From Sedimentisphaerales bacterium (GTDB lineage: Bacteria; Planctomycetota; Phycisphaerae; Sedimentisphaerales; SG8-4), in NCBI GenBank assembly GCA_016928975.1, contig JAFGJR010000161.1, positions 1-21,535 on the forward strand: DNA of 21,535 nucleotides. The letters run 5' to 3'. The translations under genes and the position numbers were made by a program. Of the stretch, positions 8,179 to 15,076 are shown in pieces (within the stretch, counting starts at the first letter, position 1; each line of letters opens with the position of its first letter). Below the pieces are notes generated by a model. That model worked only from the letters and a program-made list of their open reading frames with translations. It had not been told where the DNA came from and did not search any database.

Positions 8179-8469
8179 CTACTTGCCCCGACCGGCCCGT
8201 CTTGTGACCGCGTGGACGAACAGCATCAGAGCGGTGGTGACCGCAAGGGCGACAAGGAACGCGAGCGGCGTCTCGTATCGTGGGGTCACAACACCGCGCA
8301 GAAAGGCACCGCACGCGGCAAGCGTACCTGCGAAAGTCGCTATGGGCAGCAGGAACGCGATGAGGGCCTTGAAGGCCACAGAAGGTCCGCCGGTCTTGCC
8401 GACCTGCTCGTAGACCGTCGCGCATGTACGCGCCTCACTACAACCCTTACAGGCGTCCGGCTGTTCCAT
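8179..8469 (-). CDS. Short RseC-like membrane protein heading the rnf operon
   Basis: This 96-residue protein has a cytoplasmic cysteine motif at its very start, CKGCSEARTC (Cys7, Cys10, Cys16; CX2CX5C), and two predicted membrane helices (about 34-54 and 65-84). The pattern and its position in front of rnfC resemble the RseC/MucC family, the SoxR-reducing-system partner often found with Rnf/Rsx. It is shorter than typical RseC (about 140-150 residues) and lacks the conserved segments before and after the cysteines. I chose the ATG at 8469 because the predicted promoter would start transcription near 8493, downstream of an alternative in-frame ATG at 8517. It could also be an unrelated small Cys-motif membrane protein. 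Confidence 0.7.
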   Translation of the reverse strand: MEQPDACKGCSEARTCATVYEQVGKTGGPSVAFKALIAFLLPIATFAGTLAACGAFLRGVVTPRYETPLAFLVALAVTTALMLFVHAVTRRAGRGK

Positions 8470-8499
8470 AGTTTTCACTACCACAGGCAGAAACCGCGA

Positions 8500-8527
8500 A
8501 TTATAATCTGCCCCCAACGTTTTTCAA
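8500..8527 (-). promoter_or_regulatory. Promoter of the rnf operon
   Basis: The minus strand carries TTGAAA at 8527-8522, a 16-nt spacer and TATAAT at 8505-8500, close to the sigma70 consensus. Transcription would start near 8493, leaving a leader of about 24 nt before the rseC-like ATG. The -10 element sits in the perfect palindrome ATTATAAT (8500-8507), so it also presents TATAAT at 8502-8507 to the plus strand, towards the M48 protease gene. No good -35 hexamer is visible for that direction. Confidence 0.7.
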
Positions 8528-8551
8528 CATCCAGCTTCAGGAATATTGCGT

Positions 8552-9400
8552 ATGCTGAACCGAGGGATCATGCTCGTCCTGGCAGGGACGCTTGCTCTTT
8601 CAGCGGGGTGCCACGTCAATCCTGCTACGGGCGACGAGGAGTTGATGTTCTTCTCTGCGGACCAGGATGTCAGCCTGGGGCGGAAGTACGCCGCTCCTGT
8701 GGAGAAGGAGCTGGGCGGCCGAATCCCGGACGAGAACCTCCAGGGGTACATCAACGATGTGGGTCAGAGGATCGCCCGTGTCTGCGATCAGCCGGACATC
8801 TCGTACCATTTCACCGCTGTGGAGGAGAGAATGGTCAACGCCCTGGCCTTGCCCGGCGGCTACATCTTCGTCACGCGCGGACTGCTCAAAGAGATGAAGT
8901 CGGAAGGGCAGTTAGCCGCCGTGCTCGCCCATGAAGTCGGCCACGTGGTCGCCCGGGACACCATGGCCGCGCTGAGTCGTCAGTTGAGCATGACGGCGCT
9001 CGTGGCGGCAGCCGCCGTCAGCGGTGCGCCCGGCAGAGCGGTGGCCGCTGCGGACTTCGTCAGTGCCATGCTGTCTCTACAGTACAGCCGGGATGATGAG
9101 AGAGATGCAGACCTGACCGGCCTGTCGTACATGACCCATGCCGGGTACGATCCCAACGGCATCGTTGAGGCGATGCAGATTCTCGACGAGCTGCAGACTA
9201 TCCGGCCCATAGAGTTCTTCTCCACCCACCCGAATCCGGAGAGCCGCATCACATATCTCCAGGAACGGATCGCCGATCGGTACTCCGGACTCGGCCCACT
9301 CAAAGAAGGCCAGCAGGAGTACGAAGAGGCTGTCCTCTCGAGGCTGAAGAAGCACACGAGCAGAGAAACCGTTAGCCCGAACTCAGCGGTCAAGCCGTAG
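8552..9400 (+). CDS. M48-family metalloprotease, predicted lipoprotein
   Basis: This 282-residue protein has a lipoprotein signal peptide (LSAGC, Cys20), so the mature form should be a membrane-anchored extracytoplasmic zinc protease. The catalytic motif HEVGH is at 127-131, and a third zinc ligand Glu183 lies in DDERDAD. STHPNPESR near residues 228-236 is also typical of the M48 group that contains BepA/LoiP-type proteases. There is no TPR domain, so it resembles LoiP more than BepA. A role in envelope protein quality control is inferred from the family. The ATG at 8552 is favoured over an in-frame TTG at 8546 because AGGAA (8539-8543) is 8 nt from the ATG but only 2 nt from the TTG. It is transcribed divergently from the rnf operon. 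Confidence 0.92.
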   Translation: MLNRGIMLVLAGTLALSAGCHVNPATGDEELMFFSADQDVSLGRKYAAPVEKELGGRIPDENLQGYINDVGQRIARVCDQPDISYHFTAVEERMVNALALPGGYIFVTRGLLKEMKSEGQLAAVLAHEVGHVVARDTMAALSRQLSMTALVAAAAVSGAPGRAVAAADFVSAMLSLQYSRDDERDADLTGLSYMTHAGYDPNGIVEAMQILDELQTIRPIEFFSTHPNPESRITYLQERIADRYSGLGPLKEGQQEYEEAVLSRLKKHTSRETVSPNSAVKP

Positions 9401-9442
9401 CGAGAGCCTGCCCATGACCAGCGGTTCACGTGCCTCCCGGCA

Positions 9443-9859
9443 TCACTGTTGCTGGTTCAGACGCGCCTTGCGCGAGTCCTCCGTCTTGCTGTGCTTGCAC
9501 TTGGGACACCTGTCCTGGAAGTCGTTCGGGACGGAGCCTGTGAAGAAAATCTCGCCGCAGTTGGGGCACTTCTCGGCCTTGAAGACCATGTTCTTCCCAC
9601 ATTTCTTGCACGTCAGAGGCGGGGTGAACATCATGGCCGTTGCGCCACCGGCCTGGGCCTTCTCGTTAATGGCAGCGTAGTATTCCTTCTGACTGATCTC
9701 GTAGGCTGCATTGCAGGATTTGCACTTGACCCAGAACATCTCCGTGTCGCTGAGGGAGTCGATGCCCGAACCGCCGCCCCCAGACCGAGTCTTGACGAAC
9801 ACCAGCACAGCGATGAGGATGCAGGCGACAATGACAACGGCATAGATCACGTTCTTCAT
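9443..9859 (-). CDS. Small membrane-anchored zinc-ribbon protein
   Basis: This 138-residue protein has an N-terminal membrane helix (residues 4-22), a glycine-rich linker (27-32) and four CxxC pairs: CKSC 46-49, CKKC 84-87, CPNC 98-101 and CPKC 118-121. These would form two zinc-ribbon sites. The C-terminus is charged and glutamine-ended. I do not recognise a named family. GGGAGG about 8 nt upstream of the ATG supports the start. It is the last of three leftward genes (glyA, Gfo/Idh-like, this one) but has its own promoter, and it converges on the M48 gene with 42 nt between the stops and no obvious terminator. Confidence 0.85.
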   Translation of the reverse strand: MKNVIYAVVIVACILIAVLVFVKTRSGGGGSGIDSLSDTEMFWVKCKSCNAAYEISQKEYYAAINEKAQAGGATAMMFTPPLTCKKCGKNMVFKAEKCPNCGEIFFTGSVPNDFQDRCPKCKHSKTEDSRKARLNQQQ

Positions 9860-9952
9860 GACTCAAACCTCCCGAACTGTCAAACCACGATCATGAGGCG
9901 GCTCCACGCATTCCCGACGTGGGGCCCACCACACATACGTCACTGACCCAGA

Positions 9953-9981
9953 ACGATACCGTGGCGTTATGGCGGTGTCAA
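9953..9981 (-). promoter_or_regulatory. Promoter of the zinc-ribbon gene
   Basis: The minus strand has a consensus TTGACA at 9981-9976, a 17-nt spacer and TATCGT at 9958-9953. The -35 hexamer overlaps the stop codon of the upstream Gfo/Idh-like gene (9980-9978). The expected transcript starts near 9946, giving a leader of about 87 nt. That leader contains a small hairpin, CCACG/CGTGG with a 9-nt loop. Confidence 0.6.
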
Positions 9982-11036
9982 ACACTTGTTTCCTTTCCTG
10001 CGGAGTTCCTGGCCAGTTGCAGGATTCGGGCCGGCTCTTCAGGGAATCCGGTACGCGCGGACAGGTAGGCGGATTCGAGCACAGCCATGTTGTGGAGGCT
10101 CTCGGCGGCCGTAGTGATCAGAGTCGGTTCTTCCGGGTTCGTTATGCTTCGCGCGAAGCTGGCGAGCAACCGACGCATGGTGTCCGACTCATCCTGGCCA
10201 TACTGCCACCGTTGGTTCTCCTGGCCCGTGCACGTGTTCAGCGTGACGAGGTTGTCTGTGACCGTCAGGAGGGCATCCTTGCCGTAGATCGTCAGGGACA
10301 ACTCGTTCGGACCCACTTCATTGCGACGGGTGGCGGTGATATTGCCCACCAATGCGTCGGTGAACCGTAAGGAAACCACGGAGGTGTCCTCGGTCAAGTA
10401 CGGCCGCCGCTGTTTGTCCGGAGCACCGTTCGTGTGGAGGGCGTACACCTGTTGCGGGACGGGGAAGCTCCACAGCATCTGGTCGATGATGGGGTAACAA
10501 TCATGCATGAGAACACCACCTCCGGCCAGTTTCGGATCTGCATACCAGGACGGCCGGTCTGCGATGGCCACGCTGCAATAGCCGGTGATCAGGTAGATGT
10601 GTTCAATATGACCTTGCAGGATCAGCTCATGTGCGGTGATATAGCTGGGGTGGAACCGTGCGGGATTGGCGACAGCGAATCTGACTTTCTCGCTGTCGGC
10701 CATCTGGACGTACTCGCAGGCCTCCTCGAAGTTCCGTGCAGGCGGAGCCAGCTTGAGGATATTGAATTTCCTCTTGATAGCCGTCTTCAGATGCTCGCCG
10801 TAGGGGTGAATATCCGTGGCGAGCAGCAGACAATCGAGCTGGTTTTGTACGATCAACTGCCGATAGTCGGTGTACGCGTCACATTTGTACTTGGCAGCCG
10901 CCTTCTCTGCTTTCTGCGCATCCTGGTCGGCCACCGCCTTGATTTGAAAACAGCCCGCCCGCGACGCCGCGTCGAGAACGAGTCGGCCCCTCTGGTCAAG
11001 ACCGAGTACAGCCGCCGTGAGACTTTCCATTGCCAT
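9978..11036 (-). CDS. Gfo/Idh/MocA-fold protein with degenerate active site
   Basis: This protein of about 352 residues has an N-terminal Rossmann-like domain (about 1-120) and a C-terminal alpha/beta domain with the fold signature GGGVLMHDCYPIID (172-185), typical of the Gfo/Idh/MocA oxidoreductases. Several hallmark residues are missing. The nucleotide-binding glycine motif reads GLDQRG, with Asp for the middle Gly. The EKP catalytic lysine motif is replaced by LAPP (96-99). The usual D-x-x-x-H pair in the C-terminal motif aligns with His and Pro. A redox role with a sugar substrate is therefore doubtful, and it may be a non-catalytic or altered family member. The start is either 11036 or 11030 (MAMES or MES), and no strong ribosome site decides. 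It begins 8 nt after the glyA stop, so it is probably co-transcribed with glyA. Confidence 0.8.
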   Translation of the reverse strand: MAMESLTAAVLGLDQRGRLVLDAASRAGCFQIKAVADQDAQKAEKAAAKYKCDAYTDYRQLIVQNQLDCLLLATDIHPYGEHLKTAIKRKFNILKLAPPARNFEEACEYVQMADSEKVRFAVANPARFHPSYITAHELILQGHIEHIYLITGYCSVAIADRPSWYADPKLAGGGVLMHDCYPIIDQMLWSFPVPQQVYALHTNGAPDKQRRPYLTEDTSVVSLRFTDALVGNITATRRNEVGPNELSLTIYGKDALLTVTDNLVTLNTCTGQENQRWQYGQDESDTMRRLLASFARSITNPEEPTLITTAAESLHNMAVLESAYLSARTGFPEEPARILQLARNSAGKETSV

Positions 11037-11044
11037 GCATCGCG

Positions 11045-12322
11045 TCAATCCCGGTGGTTGCCGTTTCTGGGCGGTATGATGAAGTGCTCCGGCACGGGGA
11101 ACTGCGAGCACAACAGCAGTACCTCCTTGCCCACCTGCTCAATGACTGATTCGTTGTCTACGTTCTCCGCCACCCTGTGGATGAAGGTGGCGACTTGCTG
11201 AGCTTCCTGCTCCTTGAAACCGCGTGTGGTGATCGCCGGCGTTCCGAGACGCAGGCCGCTCGGGTTGAACGGCGGCGCCGGATCGCCCGGAATCGTATTG
11301 TAGTTAGAGACGATGCGTGCACGGTCGAGAGCCTTGGCCAGCTTCTTGCCGGGGATGCCCTTGCTCCTCAGATCGATCAGGATCAGGTGATTGTCGGTCC
11401 CACCGGAGACGAGGTTGAAGCCGTATTCGAGCAGTTTCTCTGCCAGGGCTCTGGCATTTTTGACGATCTGCCTGGCATAGGCGACGAACTCCGGCGTGTC
11501 GGCCTCCGCCAGTGCCACGGCAATCGCCGTCAGCGTGTGCATGTGCGGGCCGCCCTGTAGACCCGGAAAGACGGCCCGATCCACCTTGTCGGCGTGCTCG
11601 GCCTTGCACAGCAGCATGCCGCCGCGGGGGCCTCGCAGAGTCTTGTGGGTGGTCGTCGACACGATATCGGCATAAGGGACCGGGCTCTGGTGAATCCCTG
11701 CGACCACAAGACCGGCGATATGGGCGATGTCGCTGACATGGTACGCCCCGACCTCTTTGGCGATCTCGCCGAATGTCTTGAAGTCGATGGCCCTCGGATA
11801 GGCGGTCGCCCCGGAAATGATGATCTTCGGGTGGTGCTGCTTGGCCAGATCGCGGATCAGGTCAAAGTCGAGCCTGCCGGTCTCCGTGTTGATCGTATAC
11901 GACACGGAGTTGAAGAATTTGCTGGTCAGCGAGACTTTCCATCCGTGGGTGAGGTGTCCTCCGTGCACGAGCGACATGCCCATGATCGTGTCATGTGGCT
12001 CAACAAGAGCTGAGTACGCGGCCAGGTTGGCCACCGACCCGGAGTACGGCTGCACATTCGCGTGATCGGCCTTGAAGACTTTTCTCGCTCGGTTCTGCGC
12101 CAGTTTCTCGATCAGATCGGTGACCTGTTGCCCCTCGTAGTACCTCTTGCCGGGATACCCCTCGGCGTATTTGTTCGTCAGACAGCTTGACGTAGCCATC
12201 ATGACCGCCCGGGACACGTAGTTCTCCGACGGGATCAGTCGGATGACCCCGCTCTGCCGGGCTTCTTCCTGTCGTATGAGCTCGTAGATCTGCGGATCGT
12301 ACTGCTCAAGAGCTGTCCTCAT
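11045..12322 (-). CDS. glyA: Serine hydroxymethyltransferase
   Basis: This 425-residue PLP enzyme interconverts serine and glycine with tetrahydrofolate, supplying one-carbon units in the cytoplasm. Family landmarks are all present: LIPSENYVS (29-37), KYAEGYPGKRYYEG (51-64), the PLP-ring segment SDIAHIAGL (Asp198, His201), the Schiff-base lysine Lys227 in STTTHKTLRGPRGG, and PSGLRLGTPAITTRG. The length matches bacterial GlyA. The ATG at 12322 is preceded by GGGAG about 8 nt upstream, and the upstream in-frame residues show no family sequence. Confidence 0.98.
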   Translation of the reverse strand: MRTALEQYDPQIYELIRQEEARQSGVIRLIPSENYVSRAVMMATSSCLTNKYAEGYPGKRYYEGQQVTDLIEKLAQNRARKVFKADHANVQPYSGSVANLAAYSALVEPHDTIMGMSLVHGGHLTHGWKVSLTSKFFNSVSYTINTETGRLDFDLIRDLAKQHHPKIIISGATAYPRAIDFKTFGEIAKEVGAYHVSDIAHIAGLVVAGIHQSPVPYADIVSTTTHKTLRGPRGGMLLCKAEHADKVDRAVFPGLQGGPHMHTLTAIAVALAEADTPEFVAYARQIVKNARALAEKLLEYGFNLVSGGTDNHLILIDLRSKGIPGKKLAKALDRARIVSNYNTIPGDPAPPFNPSGLRLGTPAITTRGFKEQEAQQVATFIHRVAENVDNESVIEQVGKEVLLLCSQFPVPEHFIIPPRNGNHRD

Positions 12323-12397
12323 GATGTTTCTCCCTATGCAAACAGGCGGCACGTATGGCCTGCCATGGCGGTCGAGGTCAGATAACAACAGCGGGCT

Positions 12398-12426
12398 CTT
12401 ATATCACGGCGGACCTGTTTCCACAA
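12398..12426 (-). promoter_or_regulatory. Promoter of glyA
   Basis: The minus strand carries TTGTGG at 12426-12421, a 17-nt spacer and an extended -10 element TGA-TATAAG (12406-12398). Transcription would start near 12391, giving a leader of about 70 nt. I saw no riboswitch-like fold in this short leader. Confidence 0.55.
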
Positions 12427-12437
12427 GTATTTCTTCA

Positions 12438-12465
12438 TTGACAAAATCGGAGCGGACAATATGAT
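12438..12465 (+). promoter_or_regulatory. Promoter of the TPR protein gene
   Basis: A consensus TTGACA at 12438-12443 is followed by a 16-nt spacer and TATGAT at 12460-12465. The start point would be near 12472, about 35 nt before the ATG at 12507. This -35 hexamer is only 11 nt from the -35 of the divergent glyA promoter, so the two polymerase sites lie back to back. Confidence 0.7.
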
Positions 12466-12506
12466 AGAGAAGGATACATCATTCGAGTGGACAACGACTT
12501 AACGCT

Positions 12507-14579
12507 ATGCCACAGCCAAACGCTCAAGTGCAGGCCCAGGCCAGAGCTTTCTTCGAACGAGCTCGTCAGGCCACAGAGGCGGGGGATTATGAGCAGGCTC
12601 TCGATGCGTACCTCCAGGGCATTCGGATTGCGCCGGATGCCGTCTCGGAAGGTCATATCGAGCTGCGCGTCCTGGCTCTGCGCCGCCAGCAGCAAGGCGG
12701 GGCCAAACCCTCGGCGGCGGAGGCCGCCCAGCGTCTGGCCGAGGGACAGACGCCCTTGGAGAAGATGCTGAATGCCGAGCACTTGCTCGCCAGGGACCCG
12801 GAGAACCTGGTGTATGGTGAGGCCGTTCTGCGAGCCGCCGTGGCCGGTGGATACCGGGATGCCGCCGGTTGGATGGCGGACCTGATGTTCCTGGCAAACA
12901 ACAATGCCAGAAAGCCTTCCGTTCCTTTGTATATCCTCTTGAAGGATTCGTATGCATCCATCGGTCAGACCGACCGTGCGGCGGCCGCCTGCCAGCGCGC
13001 GCTGCGTCTGAAGCCGGACGACGAGAAACTGGCGGCCGATTTCAAGCAACTCAAGGCGAAGCTATCTGCCGGCGGGCGCAGGCTCACGCGGCACGCGGTT
13101 CATCACCCCGGCGAGTCGGGCAGGGCCAAACCCGAGAAGACCGGCGCGGCGGCAGGCGATCCCGACGCGCTCGCGGACAATGCGCCGCAGGAGGCCGAGG
13201 CGGATCCGGCTCTGGCCAAAGCCCAGTCGTTTTTCGAGAAGGCCAAGGCAGCGGCCGAGAGCAAGAATTACGATTACGCGATTGAGATGTACCTGCAAGG
13301 GCTTCAGCACGCCCCGGAGGCGCTGGAGGAGGGCCATCTGCCCCTGTGTGAGTTGGGCCTGCAACGCCGAGGCAAAGGGGGCAAGAAACCGTCGATGATG
13401 GAACGCGTCAAGCGGCTGCGAGGCAAGAACCCGCTCGAAGCGATGCTCAACGCCGAGTATTTGTTTGCAAAGGATCCGGACCATCTGCCGTACGCCGAGG
13501 CCATGCTCAAAGCGGCCGTCGAAGGCGGCTACGGCAAAACGGCTCACTGGATTGCCAACCTGATCTTCCAGACGAACAATGCGTTGGAGAGACCATCCCT
13601 GCACACGTATCTCCTGTTAAAAGACTCCTATGCCGCACTTGGGCAGTATGATAAGGCCGTGGTCGCCTGTCAGCGTGCGTGCCGGATGAAGCCGCAAAGC
13701 AAGGAACTGGCGGATGAATGCAAGAACCTCTCCGCCGAGCTAACGATGTCCAGGGGCAAGTACGACGTGACCGGCGACTTCCGCCAGTCCATCAAGGATC
13801 GCGATACCCAGGCCAAGCTCTATTCGCAGGATCGCACTGTCAAGACGGAGGACTACCGTGTGTCGGCCGTGGAGGATGCCAGGAGGGCATACGCCCGCGA
13901 CCCGGAACAACCACGACACGTCTTCACTCTTGCTGACGCCCTGGCGGACCTGGAGACCGACGCGGCGGAGAACGAGGCGATCCAACTGCTGGAGGATGCC
14001 CACGAGACACAGAATGACTTCAAGTTCAAGGAGAGAGCGGGCCTGCTGAAGATCCGGCAAACCAAGCGAAAACTGCGGGAAGCGAGGAAACGGCTCGATG
14101 CCCACCCGGGAGATGCAAAAGCCAAGGCCAGGGTAGAGGAGATGGTCGCCTCGCTCAACGCCGTCGAGACGGAGCACTATCGGCTCTGTGTCGAACACTA
14201 CCCGACCGATCTGGCGATGAAGTATGAGTATGCGGTCCGGCTGCTGCGAGCGAAGCGATACAATGAGGCGATTCCGTTGTTCCAGGAGGCTCATAAAGAC
14301 CCCCGGCACAAGGTTCCTGCCATGGACAAGATCGGCTACTGCTTCTTCATGAAGGGCTGGTATGCCGATGCGGTGGATGTCTTTCTGCGGGCAATTGAAT
14401 CCTACGAAATAAATGATGATGCAATTGCCAAGGACCTGCGGTATAATCTGGCCCGCGCATACGAAGAGCAGGGTGAAAAAGAAAGAGCCCTGGACGTGTA
14501 TCGCAAGATCGCACAATCGGACTTCGGCTACAAAGACGTCAGCGAACGGGTGGACCGGCTCCGGGCGGAGCCGAAGTAG
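12507..14579 (+). CDS. Large TPR-repeat protein with a duplicated N-terminal module
   Basis: This 690-residue, probably cytoplasmic protein (no signal peptide or membrane helix) is made of tetratricopeptide-like helical hairpins. Two homologous modules of about 175 residues lie at 14-187 and 241-412, joined by a low-complexity linker (188-240). Both share FFE(R/K)A-A, the YLQG and AP(D/E)A--EGH segments, LEKMLNAE/LEAMLNAE, LLKDSYA and ACQRA. A charged helical region follows (about 470-560), then C-terminal TPR hairpins (GYCFFMKGWYADAVDVF and NLARAYEEQGEKERALDVY). TPR proteins usually scaffold protein contacts; the partner here is unknown. The ATG is placed by the promoter and the onset of repeat sequence; its ribosome site is weak. 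The stop is 118 nt before rpsT. Confidence 0.88.
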   Translation: MPQPNAQVQAQARAFFERARQATEAGDYEQALDAYLQGIRIAPDAVSEGHIELRVLALRRQQQGGAKPSAAEAAQRLAEGQTPLEKMLNAEHLLARDPENLVYGEAVLRAAVAGGYRDAAGWMADLMFLANNNARKPSVPLYILLKDSYASIGQTDRAAAACQRALRLKPDDEKLAADFKQLKAKLSAGGRRLTRHAVHHPGESGRAKPEKTGAAAGDPDALADNAPQEAEADPALAKAQSFFEKAKAAAESKNYDYAIEMYLQGLQHAPEALEEGHLPLCELGLQRRGKGGKKPSMMERVKRLRGKNPLEAMLNAEYLFAKDPDHLPYAEAMLKAAVEGGYGKTAHWIANLIFQTNNALERPSLHTYLLLKDSYAALGQYDKAVVACQRACRMKPQSKELADECKNLSAELTMSRGKYDVTGDFRQSIKDRDTQAKLYSQDRTVKTEDYRVSAVEDARRAYARDPEQPRHVFTLADALADLETDAAENEAIQLLEDAHETQNDFKFKERAGLLKIRQTKRKLREARKRLDAHPGDAKAKARVEEMVASLNAVETEHYRLCVEHYPTDLAMKYEYAVRLLRAKRYNEAIPLFQEAHKDPRHKVPAMDKIGYCFFMKGWYADAVDVFLRAIESYEINDDAIAKDLRYNLARAYEEQGEKERALDVYRKIAQSDFGYKDVSERVDRLRAEPK
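12546..13067 (+). repeat. First copy of an intragenic duplicated module
   Basis: This segment encodes residues 14-187 of the TPR protein and is homologous at protein level to residues 241-412, with a period of about 227 residues. The two copies share long stretches of similar sequence, including the NNNARKPS/NNALERPS and LLKDSYA segments. They have diverged clearly, so the duplication is old. Confidence 0.85.
13227..13742 (+). repeat. Second copy of the intragenic duplicated module
   Basis: This segment encodes residues 241-412 of the TPR protein and matches residues 14-187. The insert between the copies (residues 188-240) is rich in Ala, Gly, Lys and Asp and looks like a flexible linker. 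Confidence 0.85.
14556..14573 (+). other. Perfect hairpin just before the stop codon of the TPR gene
   Basis: CGGCTCC (14556-14562) and GGAGCCG (14567-14573) form a 7-bp stem with a GGGC loop. An outer GGAC (14552-14555) can pair with GTCC (14584-14587) beyond the stop codon, and a longer alternative pairing GGACCGG/CCGGTCC is also possible. There is no T tract, so intrinsic termination is unlikely. It may be a 3'-end stabiliser, or simply chance in GC-rich coding DNA. Confidence 0.4.
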
Positions 14580-14697
14580 ACCGGTCCGAAGATGTGAGAG
14601 TCGCTGTGGTAGGGCCGTTTGTCCCAGGTGGCTGCCGTGGGTCAACCTCTCAGCACGTGAGATTAGATAGTGATGTAACGATATTCAGGAGAACGAA

Positions 14698-14982
14698 GTG
14701 GCACATTCGCTGTCAGCGAAGAAGAGAGTGAGACAGAACACCAAGCGGCGTGTCATCAACCGCGCTCGAAGAAGCCAGGTCAAGACCCTGATCCGGCACT
14801 TCGAGGCGACCGTGGGCCAGGGGGACGCCAAAGCGGCGGCCGAGCAACTGCCTGCCATCGCCCGAAAGCTGGACAAGGCAGGCGGTACGAGCACGATGCA
14901 CAAGAAGACGGCGGCCCGCAAGAAGTCGCGTCTGGCGAAGAGGCTGAACGCCCTGAAGGCCAAACAGATCACACCTGCCTGA
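14698..14982 (+). CDS. rpsT: 30S ribosomal protein S20
   Basis: This 94-residue, very basic protein binds 16S rRNA early in assembly of the small subunit. The N-terminus MAHSLSAKKRVRQNTKRRVINRARRS and the segment MHKKTAARKKSRLAKRLN are diagnostic of S20. Translation starts at GTG, with AGGAGAA at 14687-14693 spaced 4 nt from it. A non-ATG start is also known for S20 in Escherichia coli, where it takes part in autoregulation. Whether that applies here is not shown. I saw no convincing promoter in the 118 nt upstream, so readthrough from the TPR gene is possible. Confidence 0.97.
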   Translation: MAHSLSAKKRVRQNTKRRVINRARRSQVKTLIRHFEATVGQGDAKAAAEQLPAIARKLDKAGGTSTMHKKTAARKKSRLAKRLNALKAKQITPA

Positions 14983-15046
14983 TCGCGCAAGCCGCAGCGC
15001 CTATCTCGCCCGCGTGTTGCCGTCGGGAGTAAGGACAACACACGAG

Positions 15047-15076
15047 ATGAAGGATCAGCAGCACTCAGTTGGTTGA
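15047..15076 (+). other. Nine-codon leader ORF in front of rnr (candidate)
   Basis: ATG at 15047 opens a short frame, MKDQQHSVG and then TGA. AAGGA at 15031-15035 lies upstream, but its spacing of about 11 nt is long. The frame covers the whole left arm of the hairpin 15057-15096 and ends in the loop, so a translating ribosome would hold the hairpin open. A frame this short occurs often by chance. Confidence 0.25.

Noticed and set aside
6768..8207. Long open frame on the plus strand opposite rnfC (479 codons)
   Set aside because: It lies antisense to a well-recognised RnfC, is rich in Arg, Gly, His and Asp as expected of GC-rich shadow frames, and shows no domain.
8546..8551. TTG start for the M48 protease two codons upstream of the ATG
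   Set aside because: The ribosome site AGGAA is only 2 nt from the TTG but 8 nt from the ATG at 8552, and the signal peptide is complete from the ATG.
9878..9883. Second TTGACA on the minus strand close to the zinc-ribbon gene
   Set aside because: It is 18 nt from the start codon, so any -10 element would fall inside the gene, and none is visible there.
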